A stretch of 16,198 nt of DNA, taken from the NCBI GenBank assembly GCA_003157895.1, contig PMKW01000099.1, positions 10,999-27,196 on the forward strand, in the 5' to 3' direction. Both the position numbers and the translations under genes were made by a program. Source of the stretch: Methanoregula sp. Lineage in GTDB: Archaea; Halobacteriota; Methanomicrobia; Methanomicrobiales; Methanospirillaceae. The notes beneath the pieces are model-generated. The model was not told where the DNA came from and did no database searches. It was given only the letters and a program-made list of their open reading frames with translations. Each line of letters begins with the position of its first letter. The first letter of the stretch is position 1. This document shows, one piece after another, positions 5,529 through 12,637 of the stretch.

Positions 5529-6362
5529 ATGAAACTATTTACAAACAGGAACGGGGCAGTCGCTCTCTTCACGATGACAGTCTGCGTACTGGGGCTCGTC
5601 ATGAGCCCGGCCAGTGCATCGGCTCTGTTCTCCTCATCCGGCGATACTACCGGAGCAGGGATTCCTGCCGGTAACGCTTCCTATCACCACATGTTCAACA
5701 GTACCCAGCAGATGGCACGGTTCCAGACAGTTCTTGCCAATCTCAGCCAGCAGGGTGTTGACGTAAGCCAGGCACAGGCCGACCTTGCCGCTGGCAACAC
5801 GACCGCAGCTATGCAGTGGCTCATGGCCTATCACAAAGACCATCCGGACTCTGCATTAAACGGCCCCCGGCAACATGTCATGAACGCCACAGCACAGGCA
5901 GGGCACATCCAGACGTTCATAACTCACCTCAGCCAGCAGGGTGTTGACGTAAGCCAGGCCCTTGCCGATCTTGCTGCGGGCAATGTCACCGGGGCGATGA
6001 AGGACCTGATGGCCTTTCACAAGGATCACCCGGGCATGACGGCAAACACCACCCGGCAGGCAGCACAGCTCCAGACCGGCGTCACGAAGCTTGCACAGCA
6101 GGGCGTTGATGTGAGCGAGGTTCAGGCAGATATTGCCTCCGGTAACGTGAGCGCAGCAATGCAGTGGATGGCTGCGTACCATACGGCGCATCCCGTCCAG
6201 TCCGGTAACGTGACTGGCATGCACAGCGGTAACAGCACCCGGTGGCAGAATGGAGGTTCGTTCCGGCCGCACACTTCGGGTTCCGGTAACCAGACCGCAG
6301 TCCATCACCGATTCCGGGGACCGGTGCAGGGAGCTGAAAAGACGGCAGGAGCGTCATTTTAA
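5529..6362 (+). CDS. secreted His-rich protein with three tandem repeats
   Basis: 277 residues from ATG 5529, chosen because GGAGG lies about 8 bases upstream and a signal peptide starts at once (residues 1-31, ending near SASA). The ATG at 5478 adds 17 polar residues before the signal and is disfavoured. Three helical repeats follow, at about 62-107, 123-169 and 179-222, each of the form Q-x-GVDVS-x-x-x-AD[LI]A-x-GN-[TV]-x-A-M, ending in HKDHP, HKDHP or HTAHP. The regular HxxHP ends, an HH near residue 53 and a His-containing tail (210-260) hint at metal binding, which is inference. Many N-x-S/T sites suit N-glycosylation outside the cell. No membrane anchor is seen, so it is probably released or held by partners. 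First gene of a three-gene run under the palindromic operator. Confidence 0.78.
   Translation: MKLFTNRNGAVALFTMTVCVLGLVMSPASASALFSSSGDTTGAGIPAGNASYHHMFNSTQQMARFQTVLANLSQQGVDVSQAQADLAAGNTTAAMQWLMAYHKDHPDSALNGPRQHVMNATAQAGHIQTFITHLSQQGVDVSQALADLAAGNVTGAMKDLMAFHKDHPGMTANTTRQAAQLQTGVTKLAQQGVDVSEVQADIASGNVSAAMQWMAAYHTAHPVQSGNVTGMHSGNSTRWQNGGSFRPHTSGSGNQTAVHHRFRGPVQGAEKTAGASF
5742..5959 (+). repeat. 32-base identical repeats inside the His-rich gene
   Basis: Positions 5742-5773 and 5928-5959 are identical over 32 bases and lie 186 bases (62 codons) apart. They encode the LSQQGVDVSQA core of repeats 1 and 2. Repeat 3 has diverged at both DNA and protein level. Identity at third codon positions points to a recent duplication or gene conversion between repeats 1 and 2. 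Confidence 0.75.
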
Positions 6363-6410
6363 AACCCTCAATTTTTCTCTTCAATGGAATTCTGAAAGAA
6401 GGTAGTACTC

Positions 6411-6863
6411 ATGAGAAAAACCAGCATCATTGCATTGCTTGCTGCCGCCATACTCGCAGCCGCAATTATCACGGCCGGATGCACGCAGGAGACCGGCAGC
6501 AGTTCGACTCCGGCCACAACCAGCCAGCAGTATTCGCCTCGCAGTGGGGATAACAGTCCCCCGGGGGATACTGCCGGATACCGGAACAGCAGTGCCGGCG
6601 GGAGCCGGCAGTTCAGCGGACAAAATTTCCTTACAAACCAGACCCTGCTCACCGCGGCGGCTGACAAACTGGGAGTACCCGAACAGGATCTCCAGAACGC
6701 CCTGAGCACTACGATGAATACCACGAGCGGGCGCCAGAACCTGAGCGCTGCAGCGCAACAGCTCGGCGTCTCCCAGCAGGTGCTTATGGACGCACTGGGC
6801 TTCCCTGCCGGTGGTTTCCGTGGGCGTGGCAACGCAACGGCGCCGCCGTCATCCGATCAATAA
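6411..6863 (+). CDS. small lipoprotein with two LGV helical repeats
   Basis: 150 residues. A long hydrophobic signal (residues 6-20) ends in the lipobox ITAGC, lipidated C24, so it should sit on the outer face of the membrane. A Ser/Gly/Pro-rich linker (25-75) is followed by two related helical units at about 78-98 (LLTAAADKLGVPEQDLQNAL) and 110-130 (LSAAAQQLGVSQQVLMDAL), sharing AA-x-x-LGV-x-x-x-x-L-x-x-AL. The tail is Gly/Arg-rich (FRGRGNAT). Such LGV-x-x-x-x-L units recall small helical protein-interaction repeats, but I cannot name a family. The gene starts 48 bases after the His-rich gene and ends 17 bases before the PKD gene, all on the same strand, so the three probably form one operon. 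AGAAGGT about 10 bases upstream may serve as SD. Confidence 0.72.
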   Translation: MRKTSIIALLAAAILAAAIITAGCTQETGSSSTPATTSQQYSPRSGDNSPPGDTAGYRNSSAGGSRQFSGQNFLTNQTLLTAAADKLGVPEQDLQNALSTTMNTTSGRQNLSAAAQQLGVSQQVLMDALGFPAGGFRGRGNATAPPSSDQ

Positions 6864-6880
6864 CTGAGGAACGGTGACCC

Positions 6881-8353
6881 ATGTCCCGATCCTTTACTCC
6901 TTTCCTGCTCTGTGCGACAATCGTGTTTATTGCCGTTCTTGCAGTCCCTGCCACTGCAGATAATGTCACCCAGACCGCAACGGTGACGGCAACGCCGACT
7001 CTCACCGCGACACCGACCTCCACCTCTACTACCCTCCCTGTGACAACGACGACGGTAGCAACAACGACGACTCCGGCAACCACACAGACTACTATAATAC
7101 CAACCACAACACCAACGACCACGGTCCCGGTCACTACCGTTACCACCATCACTACTACAACCCCGATCCCGACAACTACCGGGCCGCAGATCCCTGTGGC
7201 AGGGTTCAGCAGCAGTCCGGTCTCCGGCACGGCTCCTCTCACGGTCCAGTTCACGGACACATCGTCCAACACTCCGACATCGTGGAACTGGAGTTTTGGC
7301 GACGGGAACACGAGCACGGACGAGAACCCGTCTTATACCTATGTCACCGCAGGGACCTATACTGTCAGCCTTACTGCAACCAACACAGCCGGGGATAATG
7401 TCGATACGCAATCCGACCTCATCACCGTTAATGCAGCCTTGACTCTGCCTGTTGCGGATTTCTCACAGTCCGCGTCATCCGGTACCACCCCGCTGACGAT
7501 CCAGTTCACCGATGATTCGACAAATTCCCCGATATCATGGAGCTGGAGTTTTGGCGACGGGAACACAAGCACCGACGAGAATCCTTCATATACCTACGTG
7601 ACCGCGGGGAGTTATACGGTTTCCCTGACTGCCACGAACGCCGAAGGCAGCAATTCGACAACCGTGGCAGATGATGTTACCGTGACCGAGGGGACGAGTG
7701 TGATTCCCGTTGCCTCGTTCACGGAATCCGAAACTGCGGGTAATGCACCCCTCACGATCCAGTTCACTGACGAGTCATACAATTCCCCGACATCATGGAC
7801 CTGGAACTTCGGAGATGGTGGTACCAGTACTGTGGAGAACCCCGCCTATACGTACGCAAACCCCGGCAGCTATAGTGTCATCCTGACTGCGACGAATGCA
7901 GCAGGCACCAATACGTCTGTCCAGCAGGATGCTATCCGTGTGAGTACTGCCCCGGTCGCGGAAGCGGCATCTGTACCGGTTGTAACTGCAACACCACAGC
8001 CAACGCCGCCCACGGTCTCGTTCGAGGGTACACCGACATCAGGAACTGCCCCACTCGTGGTCCGGTTCACTGCCACCGCGCCGGGATCGCCCGAGTCCTT
8101 TGCATGGGATTTCGGTGACGGCGGGACGAGCACGGAACAGGAACCAGTGTACACCTACACCCTCCCGGGGACCTATACGGTCGAACTGACGGTAAAATAC
8201 GCATCCGGGAGCCAGTCATCCGATCAGGTGAGTTATATTAACGTGGGCGGTGGCTCCTCCGCGAGTTCTCCTCTCTCGCCTGCAGTCCCGCTTCTTGCAC
8301 TGGGCGTTACAGGAATCGTATCATTGCTATTCGCAGGCCGGCGGCGCGGGTGA
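6881..8353 (+). CDS. surface protein with four PKD domains and C-terminal anchor
   Basis: 490 residues. A signal peptide (1-26, ending ATA) is followed by a Thr-rich, probably glycosylated stalk (28-100). Four PKD beta-sandwich domains then follow at about 104-184, 190-269, 275-354 and 376-455. Each carries the diagnostic W-x-[FW]-G-D-G core (SWNWSFGDGNTS, SWSWSFGDGNTS, SWTWNFGDGGTS, SFAWDFGDGGTS) and a YTYxxxGxYxVxLT strand. Residues 468-486 are one membrane helix followed by RRRG, so the protein is anchored at its C-terminus with the PKD array outside. No PGF motif precedes the helix, so processing by an archaeosortase is not obvious. PKD domains mediate protein or carbohydrate contacts in S-layers and adhesion. 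The start is close to GAGGA and GGTGA. It is last in the three-gene run. Confidence 0.9.
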   Translation: MSRSFTPFLLCATIVFIAVLAVPATADNVTQTATVTATPTLTATPTSTSTTLPVTTTTVATTTTPATTQTTIIPTTTPTTTVPVTTVTTITTTTPIPTTTGPQIPVAGFSSSPVSGTAPLTVQFTDTSSNTPTSWNWSFGDGNTSTDENPSYTYVTAGTYTVSLTATNTAGDNVDTQSDLITVNAALTLPVADFSQSASSGTTPLTIQFTDDSTNSPISWSWSFGDGNTSTDENPSYTYVTAGSYTVSLTATNAEGSNSTTVADDVTVTEGTSVIPVASFTESETAGNAPLTIQFTDESYNSPTSWTWNFGDGGTSTVENPAYTYANPGSYSVILTATNAAGTNTSVQQDAIRVSTAPVAEAASVPVVTATPQPTPPTVSFEGTPTSGTAPLVVRFTATAPGSPESFAWDFGDGGTSTEQEPVYTYTLPGTYTVELTVKYASGSQSSDQVSYINVGGGSSASSPLSPAVPLLALGVTGIVSLLFAGRRRG

Positions 8354-8379
8354 AGGCAAGGTTAGCGCCAATACCAGGG

Positions 8380-8426
8380 AAGTGAGGTGTTTTTCGTGAG
8401 AGAAAACATCCCAGTCACTTTCTTTT
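8380..8426 (+). terminator. terminator candidate after the PKD gene
   Basis: An imperfect hairpin pairs AAGTGAGGTGTTTT (8380-8393) with AAAACA and TCACTT (about 8403-8420), and a T-rich TCTTTT follows. It lies 27 bases after the stop of the PKD gene and would end the three-gene transcript. Confidence 0.45.
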
Positions 8427-8626
8427 CAGGGACCTGATGAGAGCACTGTCCTGACGATCAGCCAATTTTTTTATGGGTATTATTCCGTACCGGTAAACCA
8501 CCTGGGTCCTTCCGACACCCCAACACATTCCGTATGTTCGCTGATTCCAGAGCCCTTCCCTTGGTTCATCACTGATATGGCGGTTGGAATCGTTTATCGC
8601 AAAAAACGGGAGTGATATACGCGCTC
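8427..8626. other. intergenic region, no gene seen
   Basis: Between the two terminator candidates I found only short unsupported frames (for example a 29-codon minus-strand frame without SD). A T7 run lies near 8465-8471. Nothing else is recognisable. Confidence 0.4.
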
Positions 8627-8670
8627 CCCCCGGTAAAAATACACACCGGGCCGGGGGTATTATTTAAAAA
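8627..8670 (-). terminator. terminator region for the GIY-YIG-like gene
   Basis: On the minus strand two T-runs follow the stop at 8689 (T5 near 8680, T7 about 8664-8670), then a GC stem formed by CCCCCGG (8627-8633) and CCGGGGG (8651-8657). The stem could also act on plus-strand read-through from the PKD operon, so the region may terminate in both directions. Confidence 0.4.
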
Positions 8671-8688
8671 AATTCCTGGTAAAAATTG

Positions 8689-9573
8689 TTACGTTCCGTC
8701 ACGGAACTGGTACTCCGGCACCGTACCGTACTGCTCGATATAGTTCCCGAGAAGGTCATTCTCCCGCTCCCTGAGGTTGTGGACGGGCAGGGGTTTTGGC
8801 TCGCAGAAGAACGAGTATAAGAGCTCTTTTCCATTCCACGGGTTCCTGCTGAGGTCAAACAGCGTCTTTGCACAGTCCTCCGACATCCCGATGGCAAGGA
8901 CTGCACCTGTTGCAGCATCGAAGATGAGGTAATAGCCCTGGTCCGGTGGGACAACCGCGGTCGTGTGGGTCCTGAGGTTCCGCGTTATGCTCCATGCAAG
9001 CCCCATCCAGCCGGGTTCCCCGGGCTTTCCGGTCACCACAAGCGGCGAGGCACTCGGGCCCCCCGCCGGGTTGAGGGGCTCACCCGGCAAAAGTTTCCCC
9101 CCGGCGACCCCCTCCTTCTGGTCCGTAGGCCTGCGGTACTTCCGGTGGAAGCGGCCGAAATTACAGAGCGGGGACTCGCGTTGTTCCAGCCGGCAGAGGT
9201 AGGTGAGATAGCATTCCGCTGCCTCGCGCTCCACAGGTCTGTCCCCGTAGGGGACTGCCGAGAACTCATAGGTATAGCCCTTGGCGTCCTTCCACGCCCA
9301 GAGCGCCGGCGCAACCGGCCAGGGGTCTTTCCATGGCATCACGACATTTGTCGCATTCTTGCGTATGCCAAAAAAGCATTGCCGCAGCGATCCGTCGGTC
9401 CAGCCGATATACATCATCAGATCCTGCCCGGTCGGCCGGATACGGTAGAGGCCGGCGGTGTCCGGGATACGCTCCAGCGTCCTGCTGGTCGTGCTGAACG
9501 GTACCCAGGGCGTCCATTCAAGGCTGCACCAGTCCGCTGAGAACGAGTCCTGTCCTCCTGCTTGGTCTTCCAT
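8689..9573 (-). CDS. GIY-YIG-like protein with a second degenerate copy
   Basis: 294 residues from ATG 9573, chosen over GTG 9585 because GGTGA lies 8 bases upstream. Residues 36-140 read like a GIY-YIG nuclease fold: GLY (41-43), YIG (55-57), an Arg in the next helix (R64, SLRQ), an acidic helix VEREAAECYLTYL (catalytic candidate E120 or E117) and N138 (LCNFGR). All five family hallmarks are therefore present. A Pro/Gly-rich linker (about 145-190) leads to a second segment with similar order: GYYLIFD (213-219), LAIGMSEDCAKTLFDL (226-241), then RERENDLLGNYIEQY (268-282), lacking the Arg and Asn. This looks like an internal duplication whose second half has lost catalytic residues. GIY-YIG domains cut DNA in repair, homing and restriction enzymes; the substrate here is unknown. 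It stands alone, with its own promoter and terminator. Confidence 0.6.
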   Translation of the reverse strand: MEDQAGGQDSFSADWCSLEWTPWVPFSTTSRTLERIPDTAGLYRIRPTGQDLMMYIGWTDGSLRQCFFGIRKNATNVVMPWKDPWPVAPALWAWKDAKGYTYEFSAVPYGDRPVEREAAECYLTYLCRLEQRESPLCNFGRFHRKYRRPTDQKEGVAGGKLLPGEPLNPAGGPSASPLVVTGKPGEPGWMGLAWSITRNLRTHTTAVVPPDQGYYLIFDAATGAVLAIGMSEDCAKTLFDLSRNPWNGKELLYSFFCEPKPLPVHNLRERENDLLGNYIEQYGTVPEYQFRDGT

Positions 9574-9621
9574 ACGATAATTCACCCTGCCTGCCGTTTG
9601 TTATCCTCATTTGGAGCGGTG

Positions 9622-9630
9622 GATAATAAA
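9622..9630 (-). promoter_or_regulatory. TATA-like box for the GIY-YIG-like gene
   Basis: Minus strand reads TTTATTATC, about 50 bases before ATG 9573. Transcription would start near 9600 and give a leader of roughly 27 bases containing the GGTGA SD. Confidence 0.4.
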
Positions 9631-9831
9631 CATTTTTTGCTTGTGATCCGGAATTTCCCGATGCAGGGATTTTTTTATCCCCGCTCTCCGGCGCTCATGC
9701 GGGTTTTCCGCATCAGTGGTACCTGCCGGTCGCGTCTTCTGTCATCAGTTTCGGCACAATGCTTTTTTTTATTCCTGATCCGGCTGGACCGCCGGGACTT
9801 CCGCAATGACCAGACCAGCTGTTTTCCATAC

Positions 9832-9841
9832 CTATTTATAG
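9832..9841 (+). promoter_or_regulatory. TATA box for the TIM-barrel gene
   Basis: CTATTTATAG lies 22-31 bases before ATG 9863. As no SD precedes that ATG, the transcript is probably leaderless. Confidence 0.55.
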
Positions 9842-9862
9842 CGTCCCGGGCTACTGCTCCTG

Positions 9863-10573
9863 ATGGTCGGGATCTCTACTTACTGCCTGATGGAAAGGCC
9901 GCTTGCGGCCGCACTGGATGAACTTGCCCCGCTCACGGACCTTATCGAAGTGATGGACGAGGGATTCCATTTTATCACCGACCCGGACCTGTTTTCCAGC
10001 TACACCCAGAAATTCACCCTCCATGCCCCCTTCCACGGCATGAACATCGCCAGTGTATTCGAACCTGTCCGGAAGGCGAGCGTGCAGGTGATGGCCGACT
10101 GTTTTATTGTTGCCGCGGCAGTCGGTGCGCCGGTAGTCATGCACCCGGGATATTTTGCCTGGGAGCAGGAACGGGCGGAATCCGACCGGCAGTTCCGGGC
10201 ATCCCTGCAGGAACTCAAAGCTGCTGCAGCGGAATACTCGGTTGAGTTCTGGTTCGAGAATATGGGGGACATGAACTATTTCAACCTGCGGGCACCTGCC
10301 GACCTCGGTCTTATCGGCGACACCGGACTCACGCTCGATACCGGCCATGCCAATCTCAACCGCTGCCTGCCGGAATTCCTGGAAATCCCGTTCCGGCATA
10401 TGCATATCCACGACAATAATGGCAGGGCAGATACCCACAGCCCCGTGGGATCCGGCACGATCGATTTCCGGCCGGTGATGGCAGCCCTCCGGCAGGGTCA
10501 TGCAACGGCCGTGATCGAAGTGAGATCCTTTACCGGGGCAAAGAGCAGCATGCAGGTGCTGGACGCACTGTGA
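9863..10573 (+). CDS. xylose-isomerase-like TIM-barrel protein (sugar phosphate isomerase/epimerase family)
   Basis: 236 residues of the AP-endonuclease-2/xylose-isomerase-like barrel superfamily. Strand-end motifs appear in order: IEVMDEG (28-34), TLHAPFHG (52-59), VVMHPGYF (91-98), FWFENMGD (129-136), LTLDTGHAN (156-164), HMHIHDNNG (179-187) with D190 and H192, and TAVIEV (215-220). The conserved acids and histidines E132, D159, H183 and E219 are the usual divalent-metal ligands. The family includes hydroxypyruvate isomerase, inosose dehydratase, endonuclease IV and many uncharacterised epimerases, so the substrate is open. Endonuclease IV is unlikely, because the chain is short and the HDNNGRADTHSPVGSG loop is typical of the isomerase-like branch. 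Monocistronic; it ends 32 bases before the convergent agl23 stop. Confidence 0.8.
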   Translation: MVGISTYCLMERPLAAALDELAPLTDLIEVMDEGFHFITDPDLFSSYTQKFTLHAPFHGMNIASVFEPVRKASVQVMADCFIVAAAVGAPVVMHPGYFAWEQERAESDRQFRASLQELKAAAAEYSVEFWFENMGDMNYFNLRAPADLGLIGDTGLTLDTGHANLNRCLPEFLEIPFRHMHIHDNNGRADTHSPVGSGTIDFRPVMAALRQGHATAVIEVRSFTGAKSSMQVLDAL

Positions 10574-10582
10574 AACGGCAGT

Positions 10583-10591
10583 AAAAAAAAA
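10583..10591 (-). terminator. T9 terminator of the tuf-rps10-agl23 operon
   Basis: Nine A on the plus strand (nine T on the minus strand) lie 15 bases after the agl23 stop, within the 32-base gap between two convergent genes. A T-run of this length is enough for archaeal termination. Confidence 0.5.
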
Positions 10592-10605
10592 GCCCGGAAA
10601 AAGGA

Positions 10606-12294
10606 TTATGCGGTCGGCTCCGTGGGGAGCGCATACGCCGGCAGCGGTGTGAACACATCGATATTGATGCTGCCCATCTTCCCGTCACGGTGCAGGTAGT
10701 AATCCAGCAGCCGGTTCTCGTTGTCATAGAACGAGAACCAGTAGGCCAGCTTGTAGGTCTTTTTTGTATAACCCTCGATCGAAGGATAGCTCTCAGTATC
10801 ATGGAGGATGATCACACCGGGATGGTCTTTGATCAGGGTATCCACGTCCACCCGGTCGCCGTAGAACTGGATCTTTTGCCATTTGTCGCCCCGGTAATAC
10901 CACGGGAGCGGCCAGTAGTCCTGGGACGCTATCACGATATGGCTCGAATTGTCCATCAGCCCCATCACCTCCCGCATATCCTCCGAGTTCTGGACCTGGA
11001 CGATCGGTTCGTTGATATCCGCCGGGACAAATGCCACGTGCCAGGTCATCACGATAAGGAAGATGCAGCCGGCAAGGGCAAACGCAGTCTTCTGCCAGTT
11101 CAGCTTATAGGTCGCCAGAAAGCACATCGGCAGCAGCTGCGGGATGATGAGCCAGGGAACCTTCTCACCAACGTAGGCATAGAAGGCCATCGCTGCTATC
11201 ATCCACACGATACAGAACCGGAAGAACTCCTCGGATTTTTTATCGGTGTCCTGCCTGTTGTGCAGTTGCTGCAGGGTTACAACCGCAAGGTCGCCTGTTG
11301 AGAGAGCAAAGCGATGCTCCCGGATCCAGTTCTTCACCCTTTTTATAAACAGGAACGGGTGGAGTCCGGTAGTCATGAACTGGACCGCCCCGATTAGCGC
11401 AAGGATGAAGATCGGGAGCTCGTACAGGAGGAAGAACGGGATATAGAAGTACATCGGGCCGCCAAGCCGCTGCTCTTCATGCATGGCCACCCAGTGCGTG
11501 ACGGCCTGGTACCACCCGGTCGTGTTCGCCTCGAAGTGCATACCCTGAAGCCCAATCTGGAAATTCTGGCCGACAAGCGTCTCGGGATGGAAGAAGAACG
11601 CCGAGTAGAGGATGCTCACGATTGCGATTACGAGGACGATGAAGAGCAGGAGGTCAGCCTTCCAGGCCGGAGGAAGGGCTAACCGTCCTTTCCAGACCGC
11701 AAAGGCAAAGAATAGGAAGAAGACGATGAGGAAGACCGGCATCTCCTCCTTGCAGCAAAGGGCACCGGCTGCTGCAATGGCAGCGAGCACGGCAAACCTT
11801 GTTGTGCCCCGCTCGAACCAGTACAGGATCGCGACCAGGAGGAGCATCGTGAAAAATAGCATGAAGATATCGTGCCTGAGGAAGCGGGAGAAATAGACCA
11901 TGTCCGGTGATATGGCGATGAGGAGCGCAGCGATCAGGGCCTGGTTTTTATTGATGTACCCGATGCGGTAAATACAATACACCAACGGGATGATAGCAAA
12001 ACCAAAGAGCGACGGGAGCAGCCGGGCAACCAGGTCAGACGACCCGAACAGGGCAAACATGCCCGCGGTCACGAAGTAGAGGAACGGCCCGTGATAACTG
12101 GGGTCATATATCCACGATCCCTTTGTCAGGAGCTCGTACGAGAACCAGGAGTGGATCGCTTCGTCGTGGTGTAGCAGCTTGAGGTCGAGCAAAAAGAAGC
12201 GGAGGATGAACGCAAGGATAAGGATGAGGAAAAAAATCCGTTCAAAAGTAAATATTGATTTGATCTTATGAGTAAGACCAGCGGCCTGCTGCAC
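10606..12294 (-). CDS. agl23: Agl23-type membrane protein (GT39-like, flippase-associated)
   Basis: 562 residues with an N-terminal membrane half and a soluble tail. The first helix (about 19-38) is followed by HHDEAIHSW (42-50), the acidic first-loop motif of GT-C/GT39-type glycosyltransferases, then YDPSYHGPFLYF (63-74), and SPDMVYFSRFLRHDIFM (129-145). These match the TIGR03663 family, named flippase-activity-associated protein Agl23. Further helices fill 76-225, 280-310 and 370-435, with YVGEKVPWL (393-401) before the C-terminal group. The tail from about 440 is probably outside the membrane. The start is GTG 12294; AAGGTG, inside the end of rps10, is its SD, and only 9 bases separate the two genes. 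The expected role is lipid-linked glycan transfer or flipping for surface glycoproteins, which suits the many N-x-S/T sites in nearby secreted proteins. The symbol rests on family resemblance. Confidence 0.82.
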   Translation of the reverse strand: MQQAAGLTHKIKSIFTFERIFFLILILAFILRFFLLDLKLLHHDEAIHSWFSYELLTKGSWIYDPSYHGPFLYFVTAGMFALFGSSDLVARLLPSLFGFAIIPLVYCIYRIGYINKNQALIAALLIAISPDMVYFSRFLRHDIFMLFFTMLLLVAILYWFERGTTRFAVLAAIAAAGALCCKEEMPVFLIVFFLFFAFAVWKGRLALPPAWKADLLLFIVLVIAIVSILYSAFFFHPETLVGQNFQIGLQGMHFEANTTGWYQAVTHWVAMHEEQRLGGPMYFYIPFFLLYELPIFILALIGAVQFMTTGLHPFLFIKRVKNWIREHRFALSTGDLAVVTLQQLHNRQDTDKKSEEFFRFCIVWMIAAMAFYAYVGEKVPWLIIPQLLPMCFLATYKLNWQKTAFALAGCIFLIVMTWHVAFVPADINEPIVQVQNSEDMREVMGLMDNSSHIVIASQDYWPLPWYYRGDKWQKIQFYGDRVDVDTLIKDHPGVIILHDTESYPSIEGYTKKTYKLAYWFSFYDNENRLLDYYLHRDGKMGSINIDVFTPLPAYALPTEPTA

Positions 12295-12303
12295 GCCGCA
12301 CCT

Positions 12304-12612
12304 TCAACTCTCTAAGACGATCTCGATGCCGATATCCTTGGGCACCTGGATGCGCATCAGCTGCCGGAGTGCACGCTCGTCCGCATCGATATCGATAAGA
12401 CGCTTGTGAACACGCAGCTGCCAGCGATCCCATGTTGCAGTCCCCTCTCCATCGGGACTCTTGCGGATAGGAACAACGAGCCTTTTCGTTGGAAGTGGTA
12501 TCGGGCCGGCCAGATTAACACCTGTGCGTTCTGCAATTTCCCGTATTCTGTTACAGACCATCTCTACCTTGTTAAAGTCCGTTCCTGTCAGGCGAATTCT
12601 GGCTTTCTGCAT
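12304..12612 (-). CDS. rps10: 30S ribosomal protein uS10
   Basis: 102 residues, full length for archaeal uS10 (bacterial S10/NusE homologue). It begins [22 protein letters not shown], has the loop [20 protein letters not shown] (about 36-55) that reaches into the 30S head, and ends [20 protein letters not shown]. It lies 25 bases after tuf on the same strand, the conserved archaeal tuf-rps10 order. GGATGTGA, about 9 bases before the ATG, serves as SD. Its last codons carry the SD of agl23, so translation of the two may be coupled. Confidence 0.97.
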   Translation of the reverse strand: MQKARIRLTGTDFNKVEMVCNRIREIAERTGVNLAGPIPLPTKRLVVPIRKSPDGEGTATWDRWQLRVHKRLIDIDADERALRQLMRIQVPKDIGIEIVLES

Positions 12613-12637
12613 GTTTTTTTCACATCCAAAAAATAAT

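Noticed and set aside
5742..5959. Short regular repeats as a possible CRISPR array
   Set aside because: The two identical segments are in-frame parts of a coding gene, only two copies, 186 bases apart.
6784..7411. Long minus-strand Val-rich and Arg/Cys-rich frames opposite the PKD gene
   Set aside because: They arise from the repeated Thr codons of the stalk read on the other strand.
8963..9540. Plus-strand 191-codon frame opposite the GIY-YIG-like gene
   Set aside because: Product has random composition with many Arg/Pro; the minus strand has an SD, promoter and family motifs.
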